Numbered from the stretch's first letter, positions 29,834 through 39,606 are shown. The stretch is DNA of 64,000 nt from Ahrensia sp. R2A130 (GCF_000179775.1 NZ_AEEB01000003.1:1-64000); one strand, 5' to 3'. Numbers and translations: made by a program. The notes: generated from the letters alone by a model not told the origin.

Positions 29834-31276
29834 TTATCCGTCAACCGCTTCACGCATCTCTTGCAGCGCTGCAAGCGCACGTTCGCGTGCTTCTTTGTGG
29901 TCGACGATGGGGCGTGGATAAGTGTCGCCCAATTTCACGCCGGCATCGCGCAAAACGGTCAGCGGCGCTTCCCATGGTGAAGGCAGATACTTGGCGGGCA
30001 GCTTTGCCAATTCGGGTACCCATTTTTTAATATAGACGCCGTCCTTGTCGAATTTTTCTGCCTGCATGATTGGGTTGAAAATGCGGAAGAAGGGCGCAGC
30101 ATCCGCCCCCGTTCCTGCCACCCATTGCCACTGCGCGGAGTTCGACGCCGGATCGCCATCCACCAGCGTATCCCAGAACCAGTCTTCGCCATGCCGCCAG
30201 TCGAGCAGCAGATGTTTGACGAGGAAAGAACCGACGATCATGCGGACACGGTTGTGCATCCAGCCGGTCTGCCAAAGCTGCCGCATACCGGCGTCCACGA
30301 TGGGGTAGCCGGTCTGTCCCTTTTGCCATGCGCGGAGTTGCTCATCATCGCTGCGCCAAGGAAAGGAGTCGTACTTTGTGTTGAAATTTTCGTTGGCGAG
30401 GTCCGGCCATTCCTGCAGCAGATGGTAGGAAAATTCGCGCCACACCAATTCCTTCACCCAGGTTTCGCGTGCCTTGCTACCCGCTGAAAGACGACCGTCC
30501 TGCGCCATCTGCCACAACCGATAAGGGCTTATTTCGCCCCAGCGCAGATGGGGAGAAAGCCGTGATGTGCGGTCGTCGCCAGGTAGGTCGCGGGCGCTGT
30601 CATAGACATCGAGATCGTCCGACATGAATGCGCGCGCACGGGTTTGCGCAGCGCTTTCGCCGGGCGTCCAAACCTTCAGCCAGCCATCCGACCAGTCCGG
30701 TTTGGTGGGCAGCAAATCCCATTCGTCGAGATTGTCGCTGGCAACGTCACCGCCGAAACCGGCTATTTCTTGCGGGGCAGGGTGTGCATCGCGGGGCAAG
30801 CCCATTTCGCAGAACTTTTTCCAGAACGGCGTGTAGACCTTGTACGGATTGCCCGTGCCGGTCCGAACGTTGATCGGCTCATGCATGATGATGCCGCCGT
30901 AGCTTTTTGCTTCGCCCTCGAAATCGCCTTTGATTGTGGCATCGACAGTCTGTTCCGCGTCGCCGTAACGACGGTTCCAGACAACATTTTCTGCGCCGAC
31001 CTCTTTTGCCAGATCGAAAATCACCTCCGCGCCCGGACCACGGCGCAAGATCAGGTCGACGCCCAGTGCGCCCAGATCTTTGGTCAGCGATTTAAGCGAA
31101 TGATGCAGCCACCAGCGCATCGCGCCGCCAAGTTTGCGAATACCTTCCGAGGCCTCATCGAAAACAAACACAGCGACAACCGGCTTACCGCTTTCTGCCG
31201 CTGCTATGAGCGCCGGATTGTCGTCCAGTCGCAAATCCTGACGGAACCACATGATGATGGGGGAGGTCTTGCTCAT
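29834..31276 (-). CDS. phrB: Deoxyribodipyrimidine photo-lyase
   Basis: A 480-residue class I photolyase that uses blue light and reduced FAD to split cyclobutane pyrimidine dimers. The N-terminal antenna domain begins MWFRQDLRLDDNPAL-like; the FAD-binding C-terminal domain shows LSPHLRWGEISPYRLW, WVKELVWREFSYHLL, TGYPIVDAGMRQLWQTGWMH and VDGDPASNSAQWQWVAGTG, the diagnostic photolyase/cryptochrome core. The tryptophans of the electron-transfer chain are in place. It is separated by about 120 bases from cfa and divergent from the OmpA-like lipoprotein. Confidence 0.95.
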   Translation of the reverse strand: MSKTSPIIMWFRQDLRLDDNPALIAAAESGKPVVAVFVFDEASEGIRKLGGAMRWWLHHSLKSLTKDLGALGVDLILRRGPGAEVIFDLAKEVGAENVVWNRRYGDAEQTVDATIKGDFEGEAKSYGGIIMHEPINVRTGTGNPYKVYTPFWKKFCEMGLPRDAHPAPQEIAGFGGDVASDNLDEWDLLPTKPDWSDGWLKVWTPGESAAQTRARAFMSDDLDVYDSARDLPGDDRTSRLSPHLRWGEISPYRLWQMAQDGRLSAGSKARETWVKELVWREFSYHLLQEWPDLANENFNTKYDSFPWRSDDEQLRAWQKGQTGYPIVDAGMRQLWQTGWMHNRVRMIVGSFLVKHLLLDWRHGEDWFWDTLVDGDPASNSAQWQWVAGTGADAAPFFRIFNPIMQAEKFDKDGVYIKKWVPELAKLPAKYLPSPWEAPLTVLRDAGVKLGDTYPRPIVDHKEARERALAALQEMREAVDG

Positions 31277-31486
31277 ATTTCAGTCAGGTTCTGTTCATGT
31301 TCGTTGGCGTAACGGATGAAGCGTTGCATTCGTTGCCGCAAGCCCTGCGCTTTCTCACCACAGGGCCTCTCGTGCGGTAACGAAACACACCGTGCCGCCG
31401 TTAGGCCGCATTTTTAGGAAATATGAACCATAAGTGACGTATATCTGCGTCTGAAAGCCAAGTTTACGTTTCGAAAGACGACCTCC

Positions 31487-32146
31487 ATGAAAAACATGAT
31501 CCTTCCCGTCCTGCTCGCCGCAGGCCTCGTTTCCGCCTGCACCACCGATCCCTACACTGGGCAGCAGAAGGTTTCCAACACTGCAATCGGCGTTGGCGGC
31601 GGTGCTGCTCTCGGCGCGCTTGGTGGCCTTATCGTCGGCAAAACAACCGGCGCAGACACCCGCAAGGCCGTTCTCATCGGTGCCGGTATTGGTGCCATCG
31701 GCGGCGGCGGCGTTGGTCTTTATCAGGACAATCAGGAAGCCAAGCTTCGCGCAGAGCTTCAGAACACCGGCGTTTCCGTTTCCCGTGTGGGCAACGACAT
31801 CGTGCTCAATATGCCGTCCAACATCACGTTTAACTCGGGCAGTGCCGATCTGAAGGCGCAATTTTTCCGCGTGCTGAACTCGGTCGCGCTGGTGCTGAAG
31901 GAGTACAACAAGACATTGGTGAACGTGTCCGGTCACACCGACAGCGATGGTTCCGATCAGTTCAACCAGCAGCTTTCCGAGCGCCGTGGCGTAAACGTCG
32001 CCCAGTACCTCGTGCAGCAGGGCACCGATTCGCGCCGCTACTATGTTGTCGGTTACGGTGAAGAGCGCCCGATTGCTTCCAACGCATCGGCTGCCGGTAA
32101 AGAGCAGAACCGCCGCGTGGAAATCCGCCTCTCGCCGCTGACATAA
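31487..32146 (+). CDS. OmpA-family lipoprotein (YiaD-like)
   Basis: A 219-residue outer membrane lipoprotein. A signal peptide ends in lipobox LVSAC with Cys18. Residues about 30-85 are a glycine-zipper region (GVGGGAALGALGGLIVG, GAGIGAIGGGGVG), able to insert into membrane, followed by a C-terminal OmpA peptidoglycan-binding domain (ITFNSGSADLK, VSGHTDSDGSDQFNQQLSER, GYGEERPIASN, NRRVEI). It probably tethers the outer membrane to peptidoglycan, like YiaD/Pal. It is monocistronic with a terminator after it; a tRNA-Asn gene is convergent. Confidence 0.92.
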   Translation: MKNMILPVLLAAGLVSACTTDPYTGQQKVSNTAIGVGGGAALGALGGLIVGKTTGADTRKAVLIGAGIGAIGGGGVGLYQDNQEAKLRAELQNTGVSVSRVGNDIVLNMPSNITFNSGSADLKAQFFRVLNSVALVLKEYNKTLVNVSGHTDSDGSDQFNQQLSERRGVNVAQYLVQQGTDSRRYYVVGYGEERPIASNASAAGKEQNRRVEIRLSPLT

Positions 32147-32166
32147 GCGCAGGCCAACAAAATCTG

Positions 32167-32197
32167 CGGGCCGATGCGAAAGCGTCGGTCCGTTTTT
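32167..32197 (+). terminator. Intrinsic terminator of the OmpA-like lipoprotein
   Basis: CGGGCCGATGC-GAAA-GCGTCGGTCCG stem with two wobble pairs, then TTTTT. It lies 20 bases after the stop codon. Confidence 0.88.
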
Positions 32198-32219
32198 CGT
32201 TTTAAGGCTGAAGAAAAAG

Positions 32220-32294
32220 TGGCTCCCCGGGTCGGATTCGAACCAACGACCAATCGATTAACAGTCGATTGCTCTACCACTGAGCTACCGGGGA
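32220..32294 (-). tRNA. tRNA-Asn (anticodon GTT)
   Basis: Minus-strand 75-nt cloverleaf: acceptor TCCCCGG with CCGGGGA, discriminator G and encoded CCA. The loop CTGTTAA gives anticodon GTT. Confidence 0.96.
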
Positions 32295-32469
32295 ACGCAT
32301 ACAACGCTGGTGAGTTACCTCATCTGCGCGGCACGGGTGGCCTTTAACAACGAATGCCTTCGCACCGCAAGCGCAAATCGAGAGCATTATCGCACTCTTT
32401 TGCGCTCCGGCATCTTCACTTCGACTACCGACCGCATTCGGTCATGCTCCACCATCGGGGAACCGAACC

Positions 32470-32760
32470 TTGAAATTAAAATCCGGGATGCCTTCAACAC
32501 GGCTCGGGCGTGTGCTTGCAGGCACAGCCCTCGTTATCGGCGGTATATTGGGCTTCTTGCCAATCCTTGGCTTCTGGATGATTCCGTTGGGCCTGCTCAT
32601 ACTGTCGCAGGACTTTCCGGCAATCCGCCGCTTTCGCCGTCGTTGGACAGTGAAGATGGGGCGGCGCTGGGCCAGATTTGGGGCCTCTTCACCACGCCTA
32701 AGCAAGGCGTTCCCCAAAGCGTTTCCTAAACCGTCTTCTAAACCGCGCCAAAAGGCTTGA
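32470..32760 (+). CDS. Small inner membrane protein, PGPGW-like
   Basis: A 96-residue protein with one long or two short membrane helices (about residues 13-47: LAGTALVIGGILGFLPILGF, then WMIPLGLLILS) and a very basic tail (RRFRRRWTVKMGRRW, then repeated SKPFPK-like units). The G-x-L-P-x-L-G-F-W-M-x-P-x-G-L sequence resembles the PGPGW/putative transmembrane family common in rhizobia. Function unknown. The ATG at 32470 is chosen for the family-like start MKLKSGMPSTRLGR; the ribosome site (GGGGAA) lies about 12 bases upstream, a little far. Confidence 0.65.
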   Translation: MKLKSGMPSTRLGRVLAGTALVIGGILGFLPILGFWMIPLGLLILSQDFPAIRRFRRRWTVKMGRRWARFGASSPRLSKAFPKAFPKPSSKPRQKA

Positions 32761-32817
32761 CGCCGCGCGCTTGCAGCCCCAATGAACACCCGCCCGAGAC
32801 GAATACATCGGGCATGA

Positions 32818-32891
32818 GGCCTCGTGGCGGAGTGGTTACGCAGAGGACTGCAAATCCTTGCACCCCGGTTCGATTCCGGGCGAGGCCTCCA
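32818..32891 (+). tRNA. tRNA-Cys (anticodon GCA)
   Basis: A 74-nt cloverleaf: acceptor GGCCTCG with CGAGGCC, discriminator T and encoded CCA. The loop CTGCAAA gives anticodon GCA. Confidence 0.96.
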
Positions 32892-32972
32892 GACAATTTT
32901 TTGCTTATGGCCAATGCCATCGGCAGCATTTAGCCGCGACGGCGGTGCCTTGGTGCCTGTGGGGAGCCGACC

Positions 32973-33635
32973 GTGATCGATTTCGAAAAAGCGCGCATGA
33001 CGATGGTGGATTGCCAGATCCGTCCTAATGACGTGACGGATCGCACGATTCTGCAGGCTTTCATGGATGTGCCCCGTGAGGCGTTCGTTTCTGCAGCCCA
33101 AAAGCCACTGGCCTATATCGACGAAGACATTCCTGTCTCCTCCGATGGTGATGACCGCTATCTGATGGAAGTCACTTCCATGGCAAAGCTGGTGCAACTG
33201 GCGGAAATCAAGCCGGACAGCATCGTTCTCGATATTGGTTGCGCTACCGGCTACTCCACCGCGATCCTCAGCCGCTTGTGCAATTCTGTGGTTGCTGTCG
33301 AATCCGATGAACATTTGGCGCAGCGAGCCGGTGAAAGCCTGATCGAGGGCGGTTTCGACAATGCCGTGGTCGTACACGGACCGCTCGAAAAGGGCCTTCC
33401 AAAAGAAGGTCCCTATGATGTCATCTATATCGGTGGGGCCGTATCCGAACTTCCCGACGTTCTGACCGGCCAGCTTAAAGAGGGCGGTCGTCTGGTCGTT
33501 GTCGAAGGCACGGGCAATGCGGGCGTCGCTCGTTTGTACACCCGTAACGGCGATACGCTGTCGGGCCGCCGCGCTTTTAATAGTGCAGTAAAGCCACTAC
33601 CGGGCTTTGAAGCGAAGCCCGGCTTCGTTTTCTGA
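32973..33635 (+). CDS. Protein-L-isoaspartate O-methyltransferase family protein
   Basis: A 220-residue SAM-dependent methyltransferase of the PCMT family, which in its classic form repairs isoaspartyl residues. The SAM motif I is VLDIGCATGYSTAILSRL and a post-I segment VVAVESDEHLA follows; upstream, the VPREAFV and DIPVSSDG segments match PCMT-like N-termini. It starts with GTG, preceded by GGGGAG. The family member directly upstream of tolC in rhizobia is a divergent PCMT paralogue whose true substrate is not established, so I leave the symbol blank. About 190 bases separate it from tolC. Confidence 0.85.
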   Translation: MIDFEKARMTMVDCQIRPNDVTDRTILQAFMDVPREAFVSAAQKPLAYIDEDIPVSSDGDDRYLMEVTSMAKLVQLAEIKPDSIVLDIGCATGYSTAILSRLCNSVVAVESDEHLAQRAGESLIEGGFDNAVVVHGPLEKGLPKEGPYDVIYIGGAVSELPDVLTGQLKEGGRLVVVEGTGNAGVARLYTRNGDTLSGRRAFNSAVKPLPGFEAKPGFVF

Positions 33636-33824
33636 TAGCAACCGCGTTAGCGTTTCGTTAACCACTAAGGGAATCGACGGGCGAAGTGCGCTCAATTTTC
33701 ACCGTTTTGCGCAAGCTTGTGCAACATCTTGCAACTGACCTCTAATCGGTTGCCATTTGTGTTTGATCGGTGTGTTGGGCAACAGCCTTGGAAATGCGGA
33801 ATATTGGCTAGTTTAGGGAATTTC

Positions 33825-35204
33825 ATGGGTTTTAAGCGAGTAAAGACGAGGCGGACTGCAACCCTTCTCGCGTTCCTTTGCGCTCCCATGTTCGTCGCAC
33901 CTCAGGTGCAGGCCGAATCTATTACCAACGCGCTGGCCTCCGCTTACCGTTCCAATTCACAGCTGAACGCCCAGCGCGCTTCCACACGCGCCGTTGATGA
34001 AGGTGTGGCGCGCGCTAAATCCGGTTACCGCCCACAGATAACAGGTGACGCGGATTTTGGTGCAATCAGCAGCAGCTCGAATCGTGGTGGCAGCAACGAC
34101 TTCAACCCTTACGGATATGGCATCACCATCGTGCAGCCGCTGTTTGACGGATTCCAAACACTGAACAACGTCGCCGCAGCTAAAGCTCAGGTTGGCGCAT
34201 CGCGCGAGCAGCTTCGCAACACTGAGCAGACCGTGTTACAAAACGCTGCCAGTGCATATGTCGATGTTCTTGTCTCGCAGGAATTACTGTCTATCCGCCG
34301 CCAGAACCGACTTTTCCTCGCCGAACAGGTGCGATCGTCAAACGCTCGACTTGAAGTGGGTGAGGGTACCCGCACTGACGTGGCACAAAGCCAGGCTCGT
34401 GAAGCCGGCGCCCGCGCTCTCATCTCTTCCGCCGAGGCAGATCTAGCCGCAGCCCGCGCAACCTATTTTCAAGTCATCGGTCGTCAGCCAAGCAATTTGC
34501 GTTTTCCAAAGGGCCCGACACGGCTTTATCCACGCAACCTTACCGCGGCGTTGGAGCAAGGCATCGGCCAGCATCCGGCAGTTCGTCAGGCGCAATATGG
34601 CGTCGATGCGGCCCTGTTTAACGTGAAGGTTCAACAAGGCACATTTCTGCCAACGGTCAGCTTGCGTGGCAATGCGCAGAGCCGGTTCAACAGTGGCGGC
34701 GATGGCAGCCGAAGCCAGCAGTCTTCAGCAACGGTGAACCTGTCTGTGCCGATCTATCAGGGCGGTGCTGCAAGCGCGAATGTGCGAGAGGCCAAGGAAT
34801 TGCTGGCGCAGTCCCGCATTCAGGTCAATCAGGCACGCGATCAGGTTCGCGCTGCTATTCTTTCCGCTTGGGCAGCCATTGAAGCGGCCCGCTCTAATGT
34901 TTCGGCCAACAACACCGCCGTACGCGCCGCAAGACTGGCGCTTTCCGGTGCAATTGAAGAGCGTAATGTCGGACAGCTCACACAGCTTGATGTGTTGAAC
35001 GCACAAAGCACGTTGCTCGACAGCCAGATCCAGCTGCTCACCGCCCGCCGCACGCAGGTCGTGGCCGGTTATGCGCTGGTGGCCTCTGTGGGCAATCTCA
35101 ACAGCGCCAAGCTGCGCCTTGCGGTTCGTCATTACGAGCCGAAAGAGCACTACGAAGCTGTGAAAGATAAGTGGTACGGGCTGCGCACGCCTTCGAACCG
35201 CTAA
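33825..35204 (+). CDS. tolC: TolC-family outer membrane efflux channel
   Basis: A 459-residue outer membrane factor that forms the trimeric exit duct of type I secretion and RND/ABC efflux systems. A signal peptide (about residues 1-28, ending QVQA) is followed by two copies of the TolC repeat with ANITNALASAYRSN-like and TAALEQGIGQHPAVRQAQ helices, coiled-coil stretches, and the VGEGTRTDVAQSQA and VGQLTQLDVLNAQS equatorial motifs. I start at the ATG at 33825 (AGGGAA upstream) to give a proper signal peptide; the frame is open for 36 codons more. The inner membrane and periplasmic partners are not in the window. Confidence 0.93.
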   Translation: MGFKRVKTRRTATLLAFLCAPMFVAPQVQAESITNALASAYRSNSQLNAQRASTRAVDEGVARAKSGYRPQITGDADFGAISSSSNRGGSNDFNPYGYGITIVQPLFDGFQTLNNVAAAKAQVGASREQLRNTEQTVLQNAASAYVDVLVSQELLSIRRQNRLFLAEQVRSSNARLEVGEGTRTDVAQSQAREAGARALISSAEADLAAARATYFQVIGRQPSNLRFPKGPTRLYPRNLTAALEQGIGQHPAVRQAQYGVDAALFNVKVQQGTFLPTVSLRGNAQSRFNSGGDGSRSQQSSATVNLSVPIYQGGAASANVREAKELLAQSRIQVNQARDQVRAAILSAWAAIEAARSNVSANNTAVRAARLALSGAIEERNVGQLTQLDVLNAQSTLLDSQIQLLTARRTQVVAGYALVASVGNLNSAKLRLAVRHYEPKEHYEAVKDKWYGLRTPSNR

Positions 35205-35360
35205 GGCGATCCACCAGCCGCTTTCAAACGGCTAACCCAACCATCGGTGGAACAGTAAGCGCTGCACTTTCGGTTGCGGGGCAGCTTTGCATATACTCTT
35301 TGCTAACGAATCAGGCTCTTGCGCACCATCCGCGCGGGCAACGGTACGGGATAGCCGGGA

Positions 35361-36197
35361 ATGAAAAGCTCCAACACAGTGCTCAAAGATGAAGCTGCAT
35401 CTACCGATGCCGAGCCGTCGATGGACGAGATTCTGGCGTCGATCAAGCAGATCATCGCCGATGACGAGCCGGAAGACGCCGAAATCCACCCGCGTGATTT
35501 GTACAGCCACCCGACAGACGTCTCCAACAGCAATGCTGAATTGGAAGCGAATACGGATGCCGTTGATACAGACGTGATTGCTGATCTTCAGGCCGCCATG
35601 GAAGCGGAATTGTCTCCGCAAGTGACCGTACCGGAAGCTCCTGAAATGGAAGTCTCTGCGACTGAAGCAGAAGAGCCCACCGTAGCACCGGTTGAGGCGG
35701 CCACTGCTTTTGCAGATGCCGCACCATTCTCCACGCCGATGGATCAGCGCGCCGCGCGATTGCGCGATGAAGTCGCTCAGACCACCGCTGGCATGACGCC
35801 GGATGAACGTTTGGCTGCTTACCGCGTGCGCAACCAGTTGCGTCAGCAAGGTCTTTCTACCGGCACCGCAACTGAAGCTTCTAACGTCGATGTGGGCAAA
35901 GCGGTCGATGTAACCGCAGCAGCCGCAGCAATCCGCGCCAGCCTTGGTCCGTCGCTGTCCGAACAAGCACCCGCTGCAGCACCAGCGCCTGCCGTTGGCG
36001 CTGCTGATACCGATGGCATCGCCCGCCAAATGGCCAGCCAGTTGATGGACGAGCGCAAAGCCGAAATCGAAACACTTCTCACCGATATGATGCGCCCCAC
36101 CATCCGCAAATGGCTGACCGAAAATCTGCCCGGCGTGGTAGAAAAGCTGGTACGCGAAGAAATCGAAGGCGTAGCGACGCGCCGTCGCCGCGACTGA
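35361..36197 (+). CDS. DUF2497 protein, PopZ-like polar organiser
   Basis: A 278-residue acidic, mostly disordered protein with the two conserved ends of the PopZ/DUF2497 family. These are the N-terminal helix EPSMDEILASIKQIIADDE (about residues 18-37) that binds client proteins, and a C-terminal oligomerisation block with LMDERKAEIETLLTDMM, RPTIRKWLTENLPGVVEKLV and REEIEGVATRR. In Caulobacter and Agrobacterium PopZ builds a polar matrix anchoring the chromosome origin or growth-pole factors. The middle is Pro/Glu/Ala-rich, also typical. It lies between tolC and valS, the conserved rhizobial arrangement. Confidence 0.88.
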   Translation: MKSSNTVLKDEAASTDAEPSMDEILASIKQIIADDEPEDAEIHPRDLYSHPTDVSNSNAELEANTDAVDTDVIADLQAAMEAELSPQVTVPEAPEMEVSATEAEEPTVAPVEAATAFADAAPFSTPMDQRAARLRDEVAQTTAGMTPDERLAAYRVRNQLRQQGLSTGTATEASNVDVGKAVDVTAAAAAIRASLGPSLSEQAPAAAPAPAVGAADTDGIARQMASQLMDERKAEIETLLTDMMRPTIRKWLTENLPGVVEKLVREEIEGVATRRRRD

Positions 36198-36411
36198 TCC
36201 GGCGATCAGGTTATTTCGCCCGACAAAGGCGTTATCGCTGCCGTTTGCGCCAACTGACGCCCTCCAGCGCAAGTCCGTGTTGACTTGGGGCAGGGCCTCC
36301 GCTTTGAAAACCGGCGAGACCAAGACACACTAGGTGCAAGCCCATATCGCCCCGATATGGATGTCTTCGCGCACCAATCCGTCCCCTATTCATCCATGAC
36401 AGGTGAAACCC

Positions 36412-39400
36412 ATGCTTGAAAAAACCTATGATGCCGCCGGTGTCGAGCCTCGCATCGCGGCCCGTTGGGACGAGGCCAAGGCCTTCGCCATGGGTGCGGG
36501 TGCAGATGATGGAGCGGATGCTTTCACCATCGTCATTCCGCCGCCCAACGTCACCGGCTCGCTGCATATGGGCCACGCGCTCAACAACACGCTGCAGGAT
36601 ATTCTGGTGCGGTGGAAGCGCATGCTCGGCTACAACGTGCTGTGGCAACCCGGCATGGACCACGCGGGCATCGCCACGCAGATGGTCGTCGAACGCAAGC
36701 TGGCCGAAACCCAACAACCCAGCCGTCGCGAGATGGGCCGTGAGACCTTTATCGAGAAGGTCTGGGAGTGGAAGGAAGAATCCGGCGGCACGATCTTCAA
36801 CCAGCTGAAACGCCTTGGCGCATCGTGTGATTGGTCACGCGAGCGCTTTACCATGGACGAAGGCCTGTCGAAGGCAGTGGTCGAAGTTTTCGTCAAACTC
36901 TACGATGAAGGTCTCATCTATCGCGGCAAGCGATTGGTGAATTGGGATCCACATTTCGAAACCGCCATTTCCGATCTCGAGGTCGAGAACATCGAAACCA
37001 ACGGCCACATGTGGCATTTCAAATATCCGCTCGCGGGCGGCCAGACCTACGACTACGTCGAGAAGGACGAGGACGGCAACGAGACCCTGCGCGAAACCCG
37101 CGACTACATCTCCATCGCCACCACGCGCCCGGAAACCATGTTGGGCGACGGCGCGGTCGCTGTTCATCCGAGCGACGAGCGCTACGCGCCGATCATCGGC
37201 AAGCTGTGCGAAATCCCCGTCGGGCCGAAAGAGCACCGCCGCCTGATCCCCATCATCACCGATGAATACCCCGACAAGAACTTCGGGTCCGGCGCGGTGA
37301 AAATCACCGGCGCCCACGATTTCAACGACTATCAGGTCGCCAAGCGTGGTGGCATCCCGATGTATCGCTTGATGGATACTGTCGCCGCCATGCGGGCCGA
37401 CGGTGCGCCCTATGCGGAAGAAGCCGCCAAGGCCGCAGCCATAGTTGAAAGCGGCGAGACGCCCGATGAGAACTTCGTCGATGCCATCAATCTGGTGCCG
37501 GAAGAATATCGCGGCCTCGACCGCTATGACGCCCGTGAGAAGGTCATCGCCGATATCACGGCGGAGGGCCTCGCCATCATGGTGCCGGAAACCGACCCGC
37601 GCCTCGGCCCGGTGAAAGCGCCGTTGGCACCGGAGGAGGGCGGTGAGGTCCGCGCGCTCGTGCCGCTGGTGGAAAAGAACAAGATGCAGCAGCCCACCGG
37701 CGACCGCTCCAAGGTTGTCATCGAGCCGATGCTCACCGACCAATGGTTCTGCGACGCCGAAACGCTGGCGAAACCGGCAACAGCCGCCGTCCGCGAAGGC
37801 CGCACGGATTTCGTGCCCAAGACGTGGGAAAACACCTATTTCAACTGGATGGACAACATCCAGCCCTGGTGCATTTCACGGCAGCTGTGGTGGGGACACC
37901 GGATTCCGGTTTGGTATGGCGTTTCCAAAGAGGCGATAAAAAAGTATTATGCAGATTGTTGGGAGCGGGATCAGGAAGATGGACTGACAATTCCTCGGGA
38001 TCGGAAAGTCTCCATGTTTTCTAACCCTTCTGACCACGTGTCATTCTGCGCGCGAACTGTCGAAGAAGCTCGAGAAAAGGCATCGGAATATTACTCAGAA
38101 TTAGGCGTAGTGCATGTGTCCGTTCCTGAGGACACACCCTCTGATATGAGCGTGCAACCTAGCAGCAAATCTAATATGCCTAGCTGCGGGCGCTGGCTCG
38201 ATGATGACGACGACACGGTGCTTTGGAATGTGGACCTTTACCGCGACCCCGACGTCCTAGACACATGGTTCTCCTCCGCGCTTTGGCCGTTCTCCACTCT
38301 CGGCTGGCCAGATGAAACGCCGGAACTCGCCTCCCACTATCAGACCGACGTTCTCGTCACCGGTTTCGACATCATCTTCTTCTGGGTCGCCCGGATGATG
38401 ATGATGGGGCTGCACTTTATGAAAGACGAGGACGGCAAGCCCGTTGAACCCTTCCACACCGTCTATGTTCATGCGCTGGTGCGCGACAAGACGGGGGCGA
38501 AAATGTCGAAGTCCAAGGGCAACGTCATCGACCCGCTGGAGCTGATGGACGAGTACGGCACCGACGCGCTGCGCTTTACGCTGGCCATTATGGCCGCGCA
38601 GGGCAGGGATGTGAAACTCGATACTGCGCGCATCGCCGGTTACCGAAATTTCGGAACCAAGCTGTGGAACGCCACGCGCTTTGCGCAGATGAACGAGGTC
38701 GCGCCGGTGCAGGGTTTCGATCCGGCCAGCGCCACCCACCAGCTCAATCGTTGGGTGCTGACGGAGCTTTCAGCCACCATCACCGAGATCGACGACGCGC
38801 TGGAGAAATACCGCTTCAACGATGCGTCTGCCGCAGCCTACCGCTTCGTGTGGAACACGTTCTGCGACTGGTATCTCGAACTCCTGAAACCCGTTTTCAA
38901 CGGCGATGACGAGGCGGCTAAAACCGAGGCCCGCGCGACGGCAGCCCATGTGCTTGGCGAAATCTACCGCCTGCTGCACCCGTTCATGCCCTTCATCACC
39001 GAAGAGCTGGCGACTGAAACCGGCATGCTGGGGGAGGGCGAACTGCTCTGCCATTCCGCTTGGCCGAAGGCTGGCGTGAGCGACACGGAAGCTGCGGGTG
39101 AGATCAACTGGTTGATCGACCTCGTGACACAAATTCGCTCGCTGCGGTCGGAAATTAACATCAAGCCATCGCAGCAACTGCCGCTGGTGGTGATCGGCGC
39201 TGACGAGGCAACCAAGGCTCGCATCGCCCGCCATCAAGGAGCTATCGAAAGGCTTGCCCGTGTCGATGCGGTTTCCCACGCTGATGCCGCGCCGAAAGGT
39301 TCAGCACAACTCATCGCAGGCAGCGCTACGGTCGCTGTGCCGTTGCAGGGGCTGGTGGATGTGGCGGCGGAGTCCGCGCGCTTGAACAAAGAAATCGCTG

Positions 39401-39564
39401 GCCTCGACAAGGACATCAAACAGATCGGCGGAAAGCTGAAAAACGAGAAGTTCGTCGCCAACGCGCCGGAAGCTATCGTAGAGGAGAATCGCCAGCGTTT
39501 GGTGGACGCCGAAGAGCGAAAACAGAAACTTTCGGCTGCTTTGACCCTGTTGAGCGCGCTCTAA
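36412..39564 (+). CDS. valS: Valyl-tRNA synthetase
   Basis: A 1050-residue class Ia synthetase. It has the HIGH signature as HMGH in PNVTGSLHMGHALNN, the CP1 editing domain (TTRPETMLGDGAVAVHPSD), the KMSKS loop KTGAKMSKSKGNVIDP, the tRNA-binding helical domain and the C-terminal coiled coil (ARLNKEIAGLDKDIKQIGGK). The start at 36412 has AGGTG upstream. Oddity: between WGHRIPVWYG and DPDVLDTWFSSALW there are 109 residues, far more than usual, and the DNA there (about 37921-38190) is AT-richer with different codon use. The frame is unbroken and all catalytic motifs are intact, so the enzyme is probably functional. Confidence 0.96.
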   Translation: MLEKTYDAAGVEPRIAARWDEAKAFAMGAGADDGADAFTIVIPPPNVTGSLHMGHALNNTLQDILVRWKRMLGYNVLWQPGMDHAGIATQMVVERKLAETQQPSRREMGRETFIEKVWEWKEESGGTIFNQLKRLGASCDWSRERFTMDEGLSKAVVEVFVKLYDEGLIYRGKRLVNWDPHFETAISDLEVENIETNGHMWHFKYPLAGGQTYDYVEKDEDGNETLRETRDYISIATTRPETMLGDGAVAVHPSDERYAPIIGKLCEIPVGPKEHRRLIPIITDEYPDKNFGSGAVKITGAHDFNDYQVAKRGGIPMYRLMDTVAAMRADGAPYAEEAAKAAAIVESGETPDENFVDAINLVPEEYRGLDRYDAREKVIADITAEGLAIMVPETDPRLGPVKAPLAPEEGGEVRALVPLVEKNKMQQPTGDRSKVVIEPMLTDQWFCDAETLAKPATAAVREGRTDFVPKTWENTYFNWMDNIQPWCISRQLWWGHRIPVWYGVSKEAIKKYYADCWERDQEDGLTIPRDRKVSMFSNPSDHVSFCARTVEEAREKASEYYSELGVVHVSVPEDTPSDMSVQPSSKSNMPSCGRWLDDDDDTVLWNVDLYRDPDVLDTWFSSALWPFSTLGWPDETPELASHYQTDVLVTGFDIIFFWVARMMMMGLHFMKDEDGKPVEPFHTVYVHALVRDKTGAKMSKSKGNVIDPLELMDEYGTDALRFTLAIMAAQGRDVKLDTARIAGYRNFGTKLWNATRFAQMNEVAPVQGFDPASATHQLNRWVLTELSATITEIDDALEKYRFNDASAAAYRFVWNTFCDWYLELLKPVFNGDDEAAKTEARATAAHVLGEIYRLLHPFMPFITEELATETGMLGEGELLCHSAWPKAGVSDTEAAGEINWLIDLVTQIRSLRSEINIKPSQQLPLVVIGADEATKARIARHQGAIERLARVDAVSHADAAPKGSAQLIAGSATVAVPLQGLVDVAAESARLNKEIAGLDKDIKQIGGKLKNEKFVANAPEAIVEENRQRLVDAEERKQKLSAALTLLSAL

Positions 39565-39580
39565 TTGGATATTTGAGGTT

Positions 39581-39606
39581 GAAACGGGGTGTTCCAGCCC
39601 CGTTTC
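39581..39606 (+). terminator. Terminator-like hairpin after valS
   Basis: GAAACGGGG / CCCCGTTTC, 9-bp stem with an 8-base loop. The following T run is interrupted, so strength is uncertain. Confidence 0.6.

Noticed and set aside
36412-39564. Frameshift or pseudogene in valS at the atypical segment
   Set aside because: The frame runs uninterrupted through the segment, and HMGH and KMSKS motifs are intact on either side.
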